From NCBI RefSeq assembly GCF_023517795.1, contig NZ_CP082928.1, positions 3,968,001 to 4,032,000 of the forward strand: DNA of 64,000 nucleotides, written 5' to 3'. This DNA comes from Pseudomonas fulva (GTDB lineage: Bacteria; Pseudomonadota; Gammaproteobacteria; Pseudomonadales; Pseudomonadaceae). Shown one piece after another: positions 28,513 to 38,039 of the stretch; the stretch's first letter is position 1; every line of letters starts with the position of its first letter. Under the pieces are notes generated by a model. That model saw only the letters and a program-made list of their open reading frames with translations. It was not told the DNA's origin and ran no database searches. The translations under genes were made by a program, and so were the position numbers.

Positions 28513-28893
28513 GGCAGTTCTCGCGAGTGATTGTTATGCGAGTCAGAGACTTCACGGGAGGCTGCAACCTTCAGGCAGTCATCCCAAGCATATTTGAACG
28601 ATCACGAGCATCAATGCGTCCGCTGGGCATTTTAAATTCACATATCGTGTTTAATCGGTGGCTTCTTCCGGCGGTGGATTGGAGAAAGGATCTAGGATTT
28701 CGCTGACAGCGGCTGTTCACAGGCAGCCATTCCGGCCTGTACGCCCTTTAGATAATTGTCCTAGTAACGCTTGTGTTCCCATTACCCCGGACGCTTGTTC
28801 TCCGGCTTACCGCTTTACTTCAGGCGCCCACCTGAGCGCTGGTAAATGACGCAGGCTGTCTGACTACCATGAATGCTCACCAACGGGGGCGGG
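28513..28893. other. Intergenic region upstream of leuC-like gene
   Basis: About 380 bases without a convincing gene. An AT-rich stretch (28629-28655, TTTAAATTCACATATCGTG-like) could hold the promoter and LysR-type operator for the leuC-leuD-rraA unit, which reads leftwards. The rest shows no repeat or RNA structure that I can support. Confidence 0.4.
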
Positions 28894-29931
28894 TCAAGCC
28901 TTGCCATGCAGTGCGAAGGCGGCCAGGTCGCTGGGCACGAGGCCCGTCCAGCGTTTGAACGAGCGGCGGAAGTTGGTGATGTCGTTGAAGCCGAGTCGCT
29001 GCGCCACTTCATCGTTGTTGTAGCCCTTGACCTGGTAGAGGTAGAGCGCCAAATCGCGACGCGCCAGGTCGAGCCGCTCCTGAAAATGAGTGCCGTGTTT
29101 GCCGAGCTTGCGCTTGAGCGTGGCCGGGCTGGTGGCGAAGGCGCCGGCGACGCGCTCCAGGCTCAGCGGCTGACGGATATGGGCGCTGAGGTGAGCATGC
29201 AGTTCGTCGAGCAGGCTGTGCTGCCAGCCCCAGCGTTGCAGCTGCTCGGTGCAGGCCTGGCGGGCGACTCGCGCGCCCGTGGCGCCGCCATTCGGCCAGG
29301 GGCGCAGCAGGTATTCACGGGGCAGGCTCATGACCGTCGAAGGGCGGTCGAAACTCAGCGCGTCGCCCAGGTGCACCCAGTATTGCTCGACATGGTTCGG
29401 TTCGGCATAGGCGAACTGGAAGCGCCACGGCAGACGCTCGTTCTGCTTACGGCGAGAAAGGGCGACCACCGCGGTCATGCTCGCTTCGAGCAGAAAGGGC
29501 AGTCGCTCGGCGGCGCCGCAGCTGTCGCGCCAGTACAGGTGCAGGTAATGATCGTCCAGGTGCAACACGGGCGTCAGGAGCGGCGACAGCAGGGCGCGGT
29601 AGGTGACGAGATCCTCCAGCGCCTGCAGCAGATTGTCGGCCTGTTCCAGCAGATGGCTAGCCGCGCCGTAATGACCGGGCCACAGACGCTGGCCGAACAG
29701 GAAGCTGGTATCCGCCGCACTCAACAGCTTCTCGGCGTTGGCGATCAGACGCAGAAACTGGCCGGGGCTGATCCGTGCCTGGCCGGTGATGATGTCGTCA
29801 TAGAACAGCTCGCAACCCCGTAGCAGGTGATGGGTGTCGATACCGCGCGAGCGCGCCAGGTCGATCAATATGGCGGGCAGGTGGTGAGCGGCGATGAAGC
29901 GGCTGTCGCACTCGTAACCGGCGGCGCTCAT
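28894..29931 (-). CDS. AraC-family regulator with OruR/ArgR-like sensor domain
   Basis: A 345-residue regulator. The N-terminal two thirds match the 'arabinose-binding-like' sensor domain of pseudomonad AraC proteins. The C-terminal 100 residues are an AraC DNA-binding domain with two helix-turn-helices (RVAGAFATSPATLKRKL and EVAQRLGFNDITNFRRSFKRW). The ATG overlaps the stop of the preceding GGDEF-type gene (ATGA), so both are read from one message. The ligand is unknown. Confidence 0.82.
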   Translation of the reverse strand: MSAAGYECDSRFIAAHHLPAILIDLARSRGIDTHHLLRGCELFYDDIITGQARISPGQFLRLIANAEKLLSAADTSFLFGQRLWPGHYGAASHLLEQADNLLQALEDLVTYRALLSPLLTPVLHLDDHYLHLYWRDSCGAAERLPFLLEASMTAVVALSRRKQNERLPWRFQFAYAEPNHVEQYWVHLGDALSFDRPSTVMSLPREYLLRPWPNGGATGARVARQACTEQLQRWGWQHSLLDELHAHLSAHIRQPLSLERVAGAFATSPATLKRKLGKHGTHFQERLDLARRDLALYLYQVKGYNNDEVAQRLGFNDITNFRRSFKRWTGLVPSDLAAFALHGKA

Positions 29932-30842
29932 GCGCTGCGCGCCAGGCGCGGTTTGGCACAGGCCAGGGCCAGGTTGAGGCGCTTGAGCAGTTGCGCTTCA
30001 TCTTCATCTAGGGCCATGACGGCGGCCACCGTGGCGCGCAGTTGCACGCGCTCGCCGTGGTGTTGGCTGCGATGGGCGAGGTTGGCGATGCTCTGGCGCA
30101 ATTCGCCCGCCATGCTCAGCGCCTGATGCTCGCCGGTGTTGGGCAGCACGGCGACGAAGCGGTCGCCGGCCAGCCGGCAGAGCATGTCCTGCTGGCGCAG
30201 GTTGAGCAGGAGCAACTGGGCGACGGCCTGCAGCACCTGATCGCCTTCATCCTGACCGTAGCGCTGGTTGACCAGGCTGAAATCGTCCAGGTCGATGGCC
30301 ACCACCGACAGCGGCTGCTGCTCGGTTCGCGCCTGCACCAGGGACTGTTGCAGGTGCTGGCGCAGGTACTGGGCGCCCGACAGCGGCGTGAGTTTGTCGA
30401 ACAGGCGGTGGTCGCGCAGCCGTTGCTCGCGCTTGCGCATCTGCTCGCTGATGGCGCGCTGCTCCTGCTGCAGGTGATACATACCCAGGGTCAGCAACAG
30501 CATGCCCACGGGCATGGGCGCGGTTTCCAGCCAGTTGTCCCAGATCGCCTCGGCGGGCAGGCGGATGAATTCGTCCAGGCAATCCATCCACATCGAGAAG
30601 GCGGTGAAGCACAACCCCAGCGACAGCAGGCGGGTGACGCGCCCGGCCGGGCGGCCACGCAGCAGCATGATCAGCCAGCCGCAGAGGATCAGGCAGGTGC
30701 CGCCTTCGCCGGCCACGTCCATCCAGTTGATCTCGGCCCAGCGCTTGATGTCGCCAGCGGCCAGGTAGATCAGCAGGCCGGCGTTGGCAGCCAGCACCAG
30801 CCCGGTCAGGGTCATGGCGTGCAGTTTCAACAACGACTTCAT
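29928..30842 (-). CDS. Membrane protein with degenerate GGDEF domain
   Basis: A 304-residue protein with four N-terminal hydrophobic segments (residues 10-150) and a GGDEF-like domain (about 170-300). The signature is AGDRF at 225-229 instead of GG(D/E)EF: the catalytic glutamate is replaced by Arg. The inhibitory-site motif RQQD (216-219) is kept at the correct five-residue distance. It is therefore probably not a cyclase but may bind cyclic di-GMP. I used the ATG at 30842 because the extension to 30917 is hydrophilic and overlaps the phosphatase frame. It is cotranscribed with the AraC gene. Confidence 0.75.
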   Translation of the reverse strand: MKSLLKLHAMTLTGLVLAANAGLLIYLAAGDIKRWAEINWMDVAGEGGTCLILCGWLIMLLRGRPAGRVTRLLSLGLCFTAFSMWMDCLDEFIRLPAEAIWDNWLETAPMPVGMLLLTLGMYHLQQEQRAISEQMRKREQRLRDHRLFDKLTPLSGAQYLRQHLQQSLVQARTEQQPLSVVAIDLDDFSLVNQRYGQDEGDQVLQAVAQLLLLNLRQQDMLCRLAGDRFVAVLPNTGEHQALSMAGELRQSIANLAHRSQHHGERVQLRATVAAVMALDEDEAQLLKRLNLALACAKPRLARSA

Positions 30843-30913
30843 GGGGGTCTCCTTGCAGCGCCGCTGGTGGGCGCTGCCGAGCATGCCGGGGCAATGTCTC
30901 AGAACGATGACGG

Positions 30914-32314
30914 TCATTTGTCCCGCGCGCTGCAGGGCAGGCCATCGGGGCCGCGCTCGGCGTTGCAGAAGCGCTCGGCCTGTTTCTCAAGCTTCGGTTC
31001 ATGCAGGTATTTATTGCCCTTGGCGTCGCGCTGGATATCGAAGGCGTCGTACAGGCGGTCGTCGGCGGTGTAGGTGCGCACGCTGAGGCGGTTCTGTTCC
31101 ACCGCGATGGTCTGGAACAGCTGGGTGTCCTCGGCGCTGCGGTCAGGCTGGGTGTGGGCGCGGTCGTTGAGGCCGTACATTTTCGAGCCGGTGACCGACA
31201 CCAGATACACCGGGCCGATGGGCTGGTTGGCCTGATGTGCCTGGCGGGTGGCATCGCGGCCGGCGGCGTGGGTCAGGCGGCTGTAGCAATGATCGTGGCC
31301 CTGCAGCACCAAATCGACCTTGTAGCGTTCGAGCAGCGGTTGCCAGGCGGCCTTCAGTTCTTCGGTGTCCTCGGGGCGCGCGCAGGTGTAGATCGGCTGG
31401 TGCATGACCACCACGTTCCAGGTCGCCTGGCTGGTCTTCAGGGCGTTTTCCAGCCAGCGGGTCTGGTTCTCGAGGGTGCCGAGGTCGAGCGCCGAGGTGC
31501 CGTCCAGCACCACGAAACGCACGCCCTGGTAGTCGCTGACGTAGCTGGTATCGGCCACGCCCTCGGCGCCGTTGCGCGGCAGGGCGAACTGAGCGGGGAA
31601 ATGCGCGCCAAGGGTGCGGCTCTCGCTACCGTCGGCCTGTACGGTGTCGATGTACTCGTGGTTGCCGGCGGCCACCAGTTGCGGGATGGCGGCATAGGCC
31701 CAGCCGCCGGCCTGGTTCCACTCGCCCCATTCGTCGTCATGGGCCAGCTCGTCGCGCGAGGCGACCAGATCACCGGCGTGCACCACCAGCGCTGGGCGGG
31801 CGACGCTGCGCAGCGCCTGGCGGATAGTGCGTGAGGCCACGGCGAGGATGTCGTTCTGGGTATCGCCCAGGTACAGGAACGTGAACGGTGCGAAGGTCTG
31901 CCTGGCGGTGCGAAACTGATGCCACTCGCTCCAGCCGGCGCTGCCCTTGACCCGATACACGTAGGCGGTATCGGGGGTCAGCTGTTCCAGGCGCACCTGG
32001 TGGTAGTTGGAGGGGCCGTTCTCGGCGTCCACTCGGCGGGTCTGCCCACTGCGTGGCTGCGCCTTGGCGGTCAACTGTGGCCCGGCCAGCGCCGGGCCGA
32101 ACTCCAGCTGGGCAATGCCTTGCTGCACATCGGTGCGAAAGCTGATGGCCAGCTGTGTTGCGGCATCTGCGCCCGGCGTCAGCACGATGCGGTCGGCCAG
32201 GTTACCTGCGGCGTAGGGCTGGCCGGGCGAATGCGGCGCGGGCTGTTGGGCAAAGGACGGGGAGCAGGTCAGGGCGGTGGCCAGTAACGTGGCCAGCAGC
32301 AGGGGGCGATGCAT
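30914..32314 (-). CDS. Purple-acid-type metallophosphoesterase, secreted
   Basis: A 466-residue exported phosphatase. The signal peptide (about residues 1-22, ending SFAQ) is followed by a fibronectin-III-like N-terminal domain (40-140) and a calcineurin-like domain. Metal-ligand motifs in order are GDTQND, HAGDLV, AGNHEY, VVMHQP and LQGHDHCYSR, the full set for a dinuclear site. It should release phosphate from organic esters in the periplasm or outside. The ATG at 32314 was chosen because it starts the signal peptide. It is divergent from the phytate operon. Confidence 0.83.
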   Translation of the reverse strand: MHRPLLLATLLATALTCSPSFAQQPAPHSPGQPYAAGNLADRIVLTPGADAATQLAISFRTDVQQGIAQLEFGPALAGPQLTAKAQPRSGQTRRVDAENGPSNYHQVRLEQLTPDTAYVYRVKGSAGWSEWHQFRTARQTFAPFTFLYLGDTQNDILAVASRTIRQALRSVARPALVVHAGDLVASRDELAHDDEWGEWNQAGGWAYAAIPQLVAAGNHEYIDTVQADGSESRTLGAHFPAQFALPRNGAEGVADTSYVSDYQGVRFVVLDGTSALDLGTLENQTRWLENALKTSQATWNVVVMHQPIYTCARPEDTEELKAAWQPLLERYKVDLVLQGHDHCYSRLTHAAGRDATRQAHQANQPIGPVYLVSVTGSKMYGLNDRAHTQPDRSAEDTQLFQTIAVEQNRLSVRTYTADDRLYDAFDIQRDAKGNKYLHEPKLEKQAERFCNAERGPDGLPCSARDK

Positions 32315-32668
32315 GAGCGGTTTCCTTGGGTAAGGCTGAGGAGCGTTGGGGCGCCAAGGAAACAAAGGCGTATGACGGTTCGGTTACCAGCCAGGGGGTC
32401 GATTCGGCTCAGGTCATCGCTGCGAGAAAAGGCAAATTTTCAGGCTGATTTAAGCGTAGGTGAGTCTCGCGTCCGCCCCTGCAGAGTTCTCATAACCAGG
32501 CGCATGGCGCGCTGGCAGCAGCGCTCCGCAGCCGCCAACGCACGGTTCCGTCGCTTGCTGAAATCGGGCTGGCGACGCTTATCCCAGGGTGCAGGGGGAG
32601 GTCAATTCAGCTCAATTCACCTGGTCTACGGCCGTAAAACCGTGCTTTCAACGCCTGGCTCGCCGAGT
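32315..32668. other. Divergent regulatory region between phosphatase and phytate operon
   Basis: More than 350 bases with no supported gene. A single Pho half-site on the reverse strand (complement of ATGACGG, 32372-32378) lies about 60 bases before the phosphatase start, but its partner half is poor. The clear Pho box is to the right at 32669. Confidence 0.4.
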
Positions 32669-32686
32669 CTGTCACGCAAGTGCCAT
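32669..32686 (+). promoter_or_regulatory. Predicted Pho box upstream of phytate operon
   Basis: CTGTCAC-GCAA-GTGCCAT matches the PhoB consensus CTGTCAT-n4-CTGTCAT at 11 of 14 half-site positions with the correct 11-base period. It lies 65 bases before the GTG of the TonB receptor. It predicts induction of the receptor, phytase and transport-energy genes by phosphate starvation. Confidence 0.6.
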
Positions 32687-32751
32687 AAAGGATTTCTAGC
32701 TTTCGCTGCCATTGCCTGGTGTCGCCAGGGTCATCGAACGAGGGAATCAAG

Positions 32752-35226
32752 GTGGCAAAGCCATTTCGTCATAGCCGCAATGCCGGTTTTCGCGTCAGCC
32801 TGCTGACCATCGCCATCAGCGCCGCGCCGGCCTGGGCAGAAGAAGCGATCGAGCGCGTCGAGGTGATCGGCCAGGCCGCCAGCATCGACAAGGCGCTGCG
32901 CGATCAGAAGAGCGCCGACAGCATCAAGAGCGTGGTGCACGCCGACGGCGTCGGCCAGTTGCCGGACGACAACGCCGCCGAAGCCTTGCAGCGTATTCCC
33001 GGCCTGTCGGTAGAACGCGATCAGGGCGAGGGCCGCTTCGTCAGCGTGCGCGGCATCGCCCCGGACCTGAACAGCGTGACCATCAACGGCACCCTGGTAC
33101 CGGCGCCGGAAGGCGACCGCCGCGCGGTGGCCCTGGATGTGCTGCCCGCCGAACTGGTGCAGTCGCTGTCGGTGGTCAAGAGCCTGACCCCGGACATGGA
33201 TGCCAACTCCCTAGGCGGCACCATCGAGGTGGAGAGCCTGTCGGCCTTCGACCATGACGGTCTGTTCTACACCCTGTCCGGTGAAGGCAGCCACGACACC
33301 AACGTCAGCAAGAACAGTCCCAAGTTGTCCGGCGCCATCAGTGACCGCTTCAGCCTAGGCGACGGTACCGACAATTTCGGTGTAGCGGCGGCGTTCAGCT
33401 GGCAGAAGCGCAAGTTCGGCTCGGAAAACGTCGAGACCGGCGGCGCCTGGGATTTCGACGATGGTGCGCGGCTGGGAGAGGTCGAGCAGCGTGACTACGA
33501 GATCACCCGTGAGCGTACCGGCTTTGGCCTGAACTTCGATTACCAGCCCGACGATTACTCCAATTACTACCTGCGCACCCTGTACAGCAAGTTCAAGGAT
33601 ACCGAGACGCGCAACGCCGCCGGTGTCGAGTTCGCCGATGCCCAGGCCTCGGGCGAGCGCGGTGACGCCGAAGGCTGGCGCGACCTGAAATCGCGCCAGG
33701 ACACCCAGGAAATCCAGTCCTACGTATTCGGCGGCGAACGCATGCTCGACCTGTGGACGATCAGCGGCCAGGCCGGTTACAGCCAGGCCACCGAGAAGGA
33801 TCCGGGCGGCATCGCCGGGGCGAAGTTCGCCGGTGATTTCACCGACGTCGGCTTCGACGGCACGCGCAAACCACACCTGAGCGTGGGCAGTGGGTTCTAT
33901 GATCCGGCGGCCTTCGAGCTCGACGAAGTGGAATGGGAGAAGGTCAGCGGCAAGGATCAGGAAAAGAACATCCGGCTGGACCTGGCCCGCGACTACGACC
34001 TGGCCGGCAATGCCGCCCAGGTCAAATTCGGCGGCAAGCTCAGCCGCCGCGACAAGACCAGCGACACCGAGGTGTGGGTCTACGACGACTTCAGCGGCAT
34101 CGACCTGGTCGGCCTGCAGAGCGGCAACGTCGACTATTCCCTGGGCAACTTCGGCAACGGTATCAGCGCCGGCGCCATCAAGGATCTGATCGGTGGCCTG
34201 GATCGCAGCCAGTTCTACGACGAGGAAAACTCGCGCATCAACGACTTTGACATGCGTGAGGACATCAACGCGGCCTACCTGATGAACACCCTGGATGTAG
34301 ACGACTGGCGCCTCATCGCCGGCCTGCGTTACGAGGGCACCGAGTTCGAGGCCAAGGGCACTGGCCTGCGTGATGGCGTCTACGAGGACAGCCACAGCAA
34401 CAACCGCTATGACCACTGGCTGCCGGGGCTGCATGTACGCTATCAGTTGTCGCCTTCCACGGCCGTGCGCGCCGCCTGGACCAACACCGTGGTGCGCCCG
34501 ACCTTCGGCCAACTGGCACCGGGCTTTGCCATTGACGGCGGCGATGCGTCGTTCGGCAACCCCGATCTCAAGCCGCTGGAGTCGATGAATTTTGACCTCG
34601 GCATCGAGCACTACATGGGCCGTGCCGGCGTGGTCTCGGGCTTCCTGTTCTACAAGGACATCGACAACTTCATCTACAACACCGACCTGGCCGGCAGCGG
34701 TGCCTGGGTGGACTTCGACGAGGCGCTGAGCTTTGAGAATGGCAGCGGCGCCAAGCTCTATGGCGTCGAGCTGGCCTACTCGCAGAAATTCGACTGGCTG
34801 CCGGCGCCGTGGAACGGCGTGCTGCTGGGCGCCAACCTGACCCTGAGCAAATCCGACGCCAGTATCGAAGGGCAGGGCGCCAAGCGCACCATCGACTTGC
34901 CGAACCAGTCCGACACGGTGGGCAACCTCATGGTCGGTTGGGAGAACGATCGCTTCAACCTGCGGGTGGCGGCCAACTACAAGTCCAGCTACCTGTACGA
35001 GATCGGTTCGGTCGAGGACAAGCGCAACGACCTGTACGTCGATGATCAGCTGTTCGTCGATTTCAAAGCCGGCTACTTCATTACCCCAGAACTGCAGCTG
35101 ACCTTCGAGGCGCAGAACATCACTGACGAGTCCTACTACGTGTACACCGGGCGCCACGCATACAACGCCCAGTACGAGGAGTACGGCCCGACCTACAAGG
35201 TTGGCCTGACCCTGACGCACTTCTGA
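32752..35226 (+). CDS. TonB-dependent receptor of the phytate locus
   Basis: An 824-residue outer-membrane receptor. A signal peptide ends near PAWA. The TonB-box-like region ERVEVIGQ is followed by the plug (RIPGLSVERDQGEGRFVSVRG, VVKSLTPDMDANSLGGTIEV) and a barrel ending LTLTHF. The plug pattern is that of the TIGR01782 class, common for carbohydrate and other non-siderophore ligands. The start is taken as GTG at 32752 with AGGGAATCAAG upstream; the 11 codons before it are not signal-like. The phytase gene follows after 80 bases, so myo-inositol phosphates are the likely ligand. Confidence 0.82.
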   Translation: MAKPFRHSRNAGFRVSLLTIAISAAPAWAEEAIERVEVIGQAASIDKALRDQKSADSIKSVVHADGVGQLPDDNAAEALQRIPGLSVERDQGEGRFVSVRGIAPDLNSVTINGTLVPAPEGDRRAVALDVLPAELVQSLSVVKSLTPDMDANSLGGTIEVESLSAFDHDGLFYTLSGEGSHDTNVSKNSPKLSGAISDRFSLGDGTDNFGVAAAFSWQKRKFGSENVETGGAWDFDDGARLGEVEQRDYEITRERTGFGLNFDYQPDDYSNYYLRTLYSKFKDTETRNAAGVEFADAQASGERGDAEGWRDLKSRQDTQEIQSYVFGGERMLDLWTISGQAGYSQATEKDPGGIAGAKFAGDFTDVGFDGTRKPHLSVGSGFYDPAAFELDEVEWEKVSGKDQEKNIRLDLARDYDLAGNAAQVKFGGKLSRRDKTSDTEVWVYDDFSGIDLVGLQSGNVDYSLGNFGNGISAGAIKDLIGGLDRSQFYDEENSRINDFDMREDINAAYLMNTLDVDDWRLIAGLRYEGTEFEAKGTGLRDGVYEDSHSNNRYDHWLPGLHVRYQLSPSTAVRAAWTNTVVRPTFGQLAPGFAIDGGDASFGNPDLKPLESMNFDLGIEHYMGRAGVVSGFLFYKDIDNFIYNTDLAGSGAWVDFDEALSFENGSGAKLYGVELAYSQKFDWLPAPWNGVLLGANLTLSKSDASIEGQGAKRTIDLPNQSDTVGNLMVGWENDRFNLRVAANYKSSYLYEIGSVEDKRNDLYVDDQLFVDFKAGYFITPELQLTFEAQNITDESYYVYTGRHAYNAQYEEYGPTYKVGLTLTHF

Positions 35227-35306
35227 CGGCGCGACCCACCCATACGCCTCGCGGGCCATGCCCGCGAATGGCCTGTCACTTTTAGATATCAGGACATCCT
35301 TCTTTC

Positions 35307-37220
35307 ATGCGTCTTTTCAATTTGTCCCTGTTGGGGCTCTGCGTCGCTCTGGCCGCCTGCCAGAGCAGTGAGTCGCGCGAGCCCGCCATGGTCGTTCCAG
35401 AGCTGACGATCAACAAAACCGTGATCGCCACCGAAAGCACCCAGTGGCTGACGCCGGTAGCGTTTCTCGCCGATGCCCAGCGCCTGCAGGTGGCGCGTAG
35501 CGGTCTGCAGGTGATCGGTCGCGACGGTCAGGTTATCAGCGAGCTGCCGGGCCGCTTCGAAACCCTGGATCACCGTGCCGATGCCCATGGCGTGCTGGTC
35601 GCCAGCCTCGACCGCAAACGCCAGCAGGCGCTGCTGACGCGCTTCGACTCCGCGCAGCAGTGGAGCGCGCCGCGTTATCTGCCGAAAACCCGTTTTGCCA
35701 TCGAAGGCCTGTGCCTGTACCGCGACGGTGCGCGCAACGACTTTCTGTTCCTGATTGGCGAAGAGGGCATCGGCGAACAGTGGCTGGTGGCCGAACAGAG
35801 TCGGCCGCTGGCTGAACCGCGCCGGGTGCGCACCCTGAGCCTGCCGCCGCAGAGTGGTTTCTGCCAGGTCGATGACCGCAGCAACAGTCTTTACGTGAAC
35901 GAAGAAAACGTCGGGCTGTGGCGCTATGACGCCGGCGCCGAAGCACCGCTGGTGCGTGAGCCGGTCGAGCTGGTCGCGCCTTTCGGTGAGCTTCGCCAGA
36001 ACGCCGCTGGCATGGCGGTATTGCCCGATGCACTGCTGCTGCTCGATGCCGGCGCTGCCAACCTGCACCTGTATCAGCGCAGCGCCTCGCAGTGGCAGCG
36101 CGCCGGTGTGGTGAGCCTGGCGGGCCTTCATGAGCCGGAGCAGATTAGCGTGCGCTCGACTGCGCAGGGGCTCGACCTGCTGCTGGTCGACGACGCAGGC
36201 GTGCGCAGCGCTTTGTTGACCTGGACGCCTCAGCGCACCGAACCACAGCCGAGCATCCCGGTGCTTGCGCCCCTGGTGCAGACCGATGGTGTGCCCAGCC
36301 TTGGCGATGCGGCGGACGACCCGGCGATCTGGATCGACCGCGCGCACCCCGAGCGCAGCCGTGTGCTGGGCACTGACAAGAAGGGCGGCCTGCTCGCCTA
36401 CGACCTGGCCGGCAAGCAGCTGCAGAGCCTGCGCGTCGGTCGTCTGAACAACGTCGACGTGCGGCCCGGCTTCCAACTGGGCGAGCGCCAGGTCGATCTG
36501 GCCGTGGCCAGCAACCGTGATCACAACAGCCTGCATCTATTCGCCATCGACCCGGTCAGCGGCGTGCTCGCCGACATTGGCCAGATCGCCACGCCGCTCA
36601 AGGAAATCTACGGCCTGTGCCTGTTCAAGGATCGCCAGGGCGCCATCCATGCCATCGCCAACGACAAGGACGGCAGCTTTCTGCAGTACCGCCTGGGCAG
36701 TGTGGACGGCAAGGCCAGCGGTCAGCTGGTGCGCCGCTTTAAGACCGACACCCAACCCGAGGGCTGTGTGGTCGATGACCGTAACGAGCGCCTGTACATC
36801 GGCGAGGAAGACGTCGCGGTGTGGGCGCTGGATGCGCGCGCCGAGGCGCCGACCACCTTCGATCAGGTGATCGCCGTCGGTGGCCCGGTCAAGGACGACA
36901 TCGAGGGACTGGGGCTTTACCACGGCGAGCACCGCGACTACCTGGTGATCTCCAGCCAGGGCAACGACAGCTACGTGGTGGTCGAGGCGCAGGCGCCGTA
37001 CCGGCTGCGCGGCAGTTTTCGCATAGGCCTGAACGCCGCGCGGGGTATCGACGGAGCCTCGGAGACCGACGGACTGGACGTCACCTCGGCCAACCTCGGC
37101 GGGCCCTGGAGCTCTGGCCTGCTGGTGGTGCAGGACGGCCGCAAGCGCATGCCCGAGGGTAACCAGAACTACAAGTACGTGCCCTGGACGGCGGTCGCCG
37201 CCGCGCTAGGCCTGGAGTGA
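35307..37220 (+). CDS. Dual-domain beta-propeller phytase, lipoprotein
   Basis: A 637-residue lipoprotein (lipobox LAAC, Cys19). Residues about 45-320 form a first, incomplete propeller and residues about 325-637 the full 3-phytase domain. Active-site hallmarks are all in the second domain: DDPAIW, GTDKKGGLLAYDL, NNVDVR, NDKDGSFLQY, EGCVVDD, YIGEEDVAVW and SSQGNDSYV. Such enzymes need Ca2+ and remove phosphates stepwise from phytate; the extra N-terminal domain raises efficiency in characterised dual-domain enzymes. Membrane anchoring beside a TonB receptor suggests hydrolysis coupled to uptake. Confidence 0.88.
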   Translation: MRLFNLSLLGLCVALAACQSSESREPAMVVPELTINKTVIATESTQWLTPVAFLADAQRLQVARSGLQVIGRDGQVISELPGRFETLDHRADAHGVLVASLDRKRQQALLTRFDSAQQWSAPRYLPKTRFAIEGLCLYRDGARNDFLFLIGEEGIGEQWLVAEQSRPLAEPRRVRTLSLPPQSGFCQVDDRSNSLYVNEENVGLWRYDAGAEAPLVREPVELVAPFGELRQNAAGMAVLPDALLLLDAGAANLHLYQRSASQWQRAGVVSLAGLHEPEQISVRSTAQGLDLLLVDDAGVRSALLTWTPQRTEPQPSIPVLAPLVQTDGVPSLGDAADDPAIWIDRAHPERSRVLGTDKKGGLLAYDLAGKQLQSLRVGRLNNVDVRPGFQLGERQVDLAVASNRDHNSLHLFAIDPVSGVLADIGQIATPLKEIYGLCLFKDRQGAIHAIANDKDGSFLQYRLGSVDGKASGQLVRRFKTDTQPEGCVVDDRNERLYIGEEDVAVWALDARAEAPTTFDQVIAVGGPVKDDIEGLGLYHGEHRDYLVISSQGNDSYVVVEAQAPYRLRGSFRIGLNAARGIDGASETDGLDVTSANLGGPWSSGLLVVQDGRKRMPEGNQNYKYVPWTAVAAALGLE

Positions 37221-37309
37221 GACGAACGGCGTTGCGCCTGTCATCAGTGCGCAACGTGCTGGTCTTCCAATGTGAGCCCTCGGGCTCGAGCAATTGAAGG
37301 AAATCCGTG

Positions 37310-38026
37310 ATGCAAAACCAAGCCCACCTCGAACACATGACCGTCTGGGGCCTGATCACCGAAGCCAGCATTGTCGTGCAGGCGGTAATGCTTTGCCTGG
37401 TGCTGGCCTCGCTGGCCAGCTGGTACCTGATCGTCCAGCGCGGCGCCGTTCTGCGGCGCAGCGAGCAGTTGGCCAAGGCCTTTCTCAAGCGCTTTCGTAC
37501 TGACGAGATCGGTGGCCTGTACCGCGAAGGCAGCCAGCAGGATCTGCCGGCCGACGCTGCCCTGCAACGCATCTTCCTGGCCGGCTACCAGAGTTTCAGC
37601 CAGCTTCAGCCCCATGCCGGCAACAGCGCCGAAGCCGTACTCGACGGCGTCGAGCGCAGCCTCGCCGTCGCCATCGCCGAGCAGGAAGAACGCCTGGAGA
37701 AGGGCCTGCCATTTCTCGCCACGGTCGGCTCGGTGAGCCCCTACATCGGCCTGTTCGGCACAGTGTGGGGGATCATGAATTCCTTCTTGGGCCTGTCCCA
37801 GGTGCAGCAGGCCACGCTGTCCACCGTCGCACCCGGCATTGCCGAAGCACTGATCGCCACGGCCATCGGCCTGTTCGCGGCGATTCCTGCGGTGATGGCC
37901 TACAACCGCTTCTCGGCGCGCAGCCAGACGTTGATCGCCCGCTACTACGCCTTTGGCAACGAGCTGCAAGGGCGCCTGCACCGTCGCCTGAACGGCGCGG
38001 TGCCAAGCATGGCCGCAGCAGCCTGA
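37310..38026 (+). CDS. exbB: ExbB/TolQ-type proton channel protein
   Basis: A 238-residue inner-membrane protein with three hydrophobic segments (about 18-42, 135-160 and 170-195). The family core TVGSVSPYIGLFGTVWGIMNSF and the following GIAEALIATAIGLFAAIPAV are intact. ATG at 37310 has GAAGGAA seven bases upstream; the GTG directly before it is too close. It is the first of three genes that build a private energy module for the receptor at 32752. Confidence 0.88.
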   Translation: MQNQAHLEHMTVWGLITEASIVVQAVMLCLVLASLASWYLIVQRGAVLRRSEQLAKAFLKRFRTDEIGGLYREGSQQDLPADAALQRIFLAGYQSFSQLQPHAGNSAEAVLDGVERSLAVAIAEQEERLEKGLPFLATVGSVSPYIGLFGTVWGIMNSFLGLSQVQQATLSTVAPGIAEALIATAIGLFAAIPAVMAYNRFSARSQTLIARYYAFGNELQGRLHRRLNGAVPSMAAAA

Positions 38027-38039
38027 GGAGGAGAGCACG

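Noticed and set aside
32372..32390. A second Pho box in front of the purple-acid phosphatase
   Set aside because: Only one half-site (complement of ATGACGG) is good. The partner matches poorly, so I did not call it as a feature.
33355..35259. A 634-codon open frame antisense to the phytate TonB receptor
   Set aside because: Shadow of the receptor gene, which has signal peptide, plug and barrel on the other strand.
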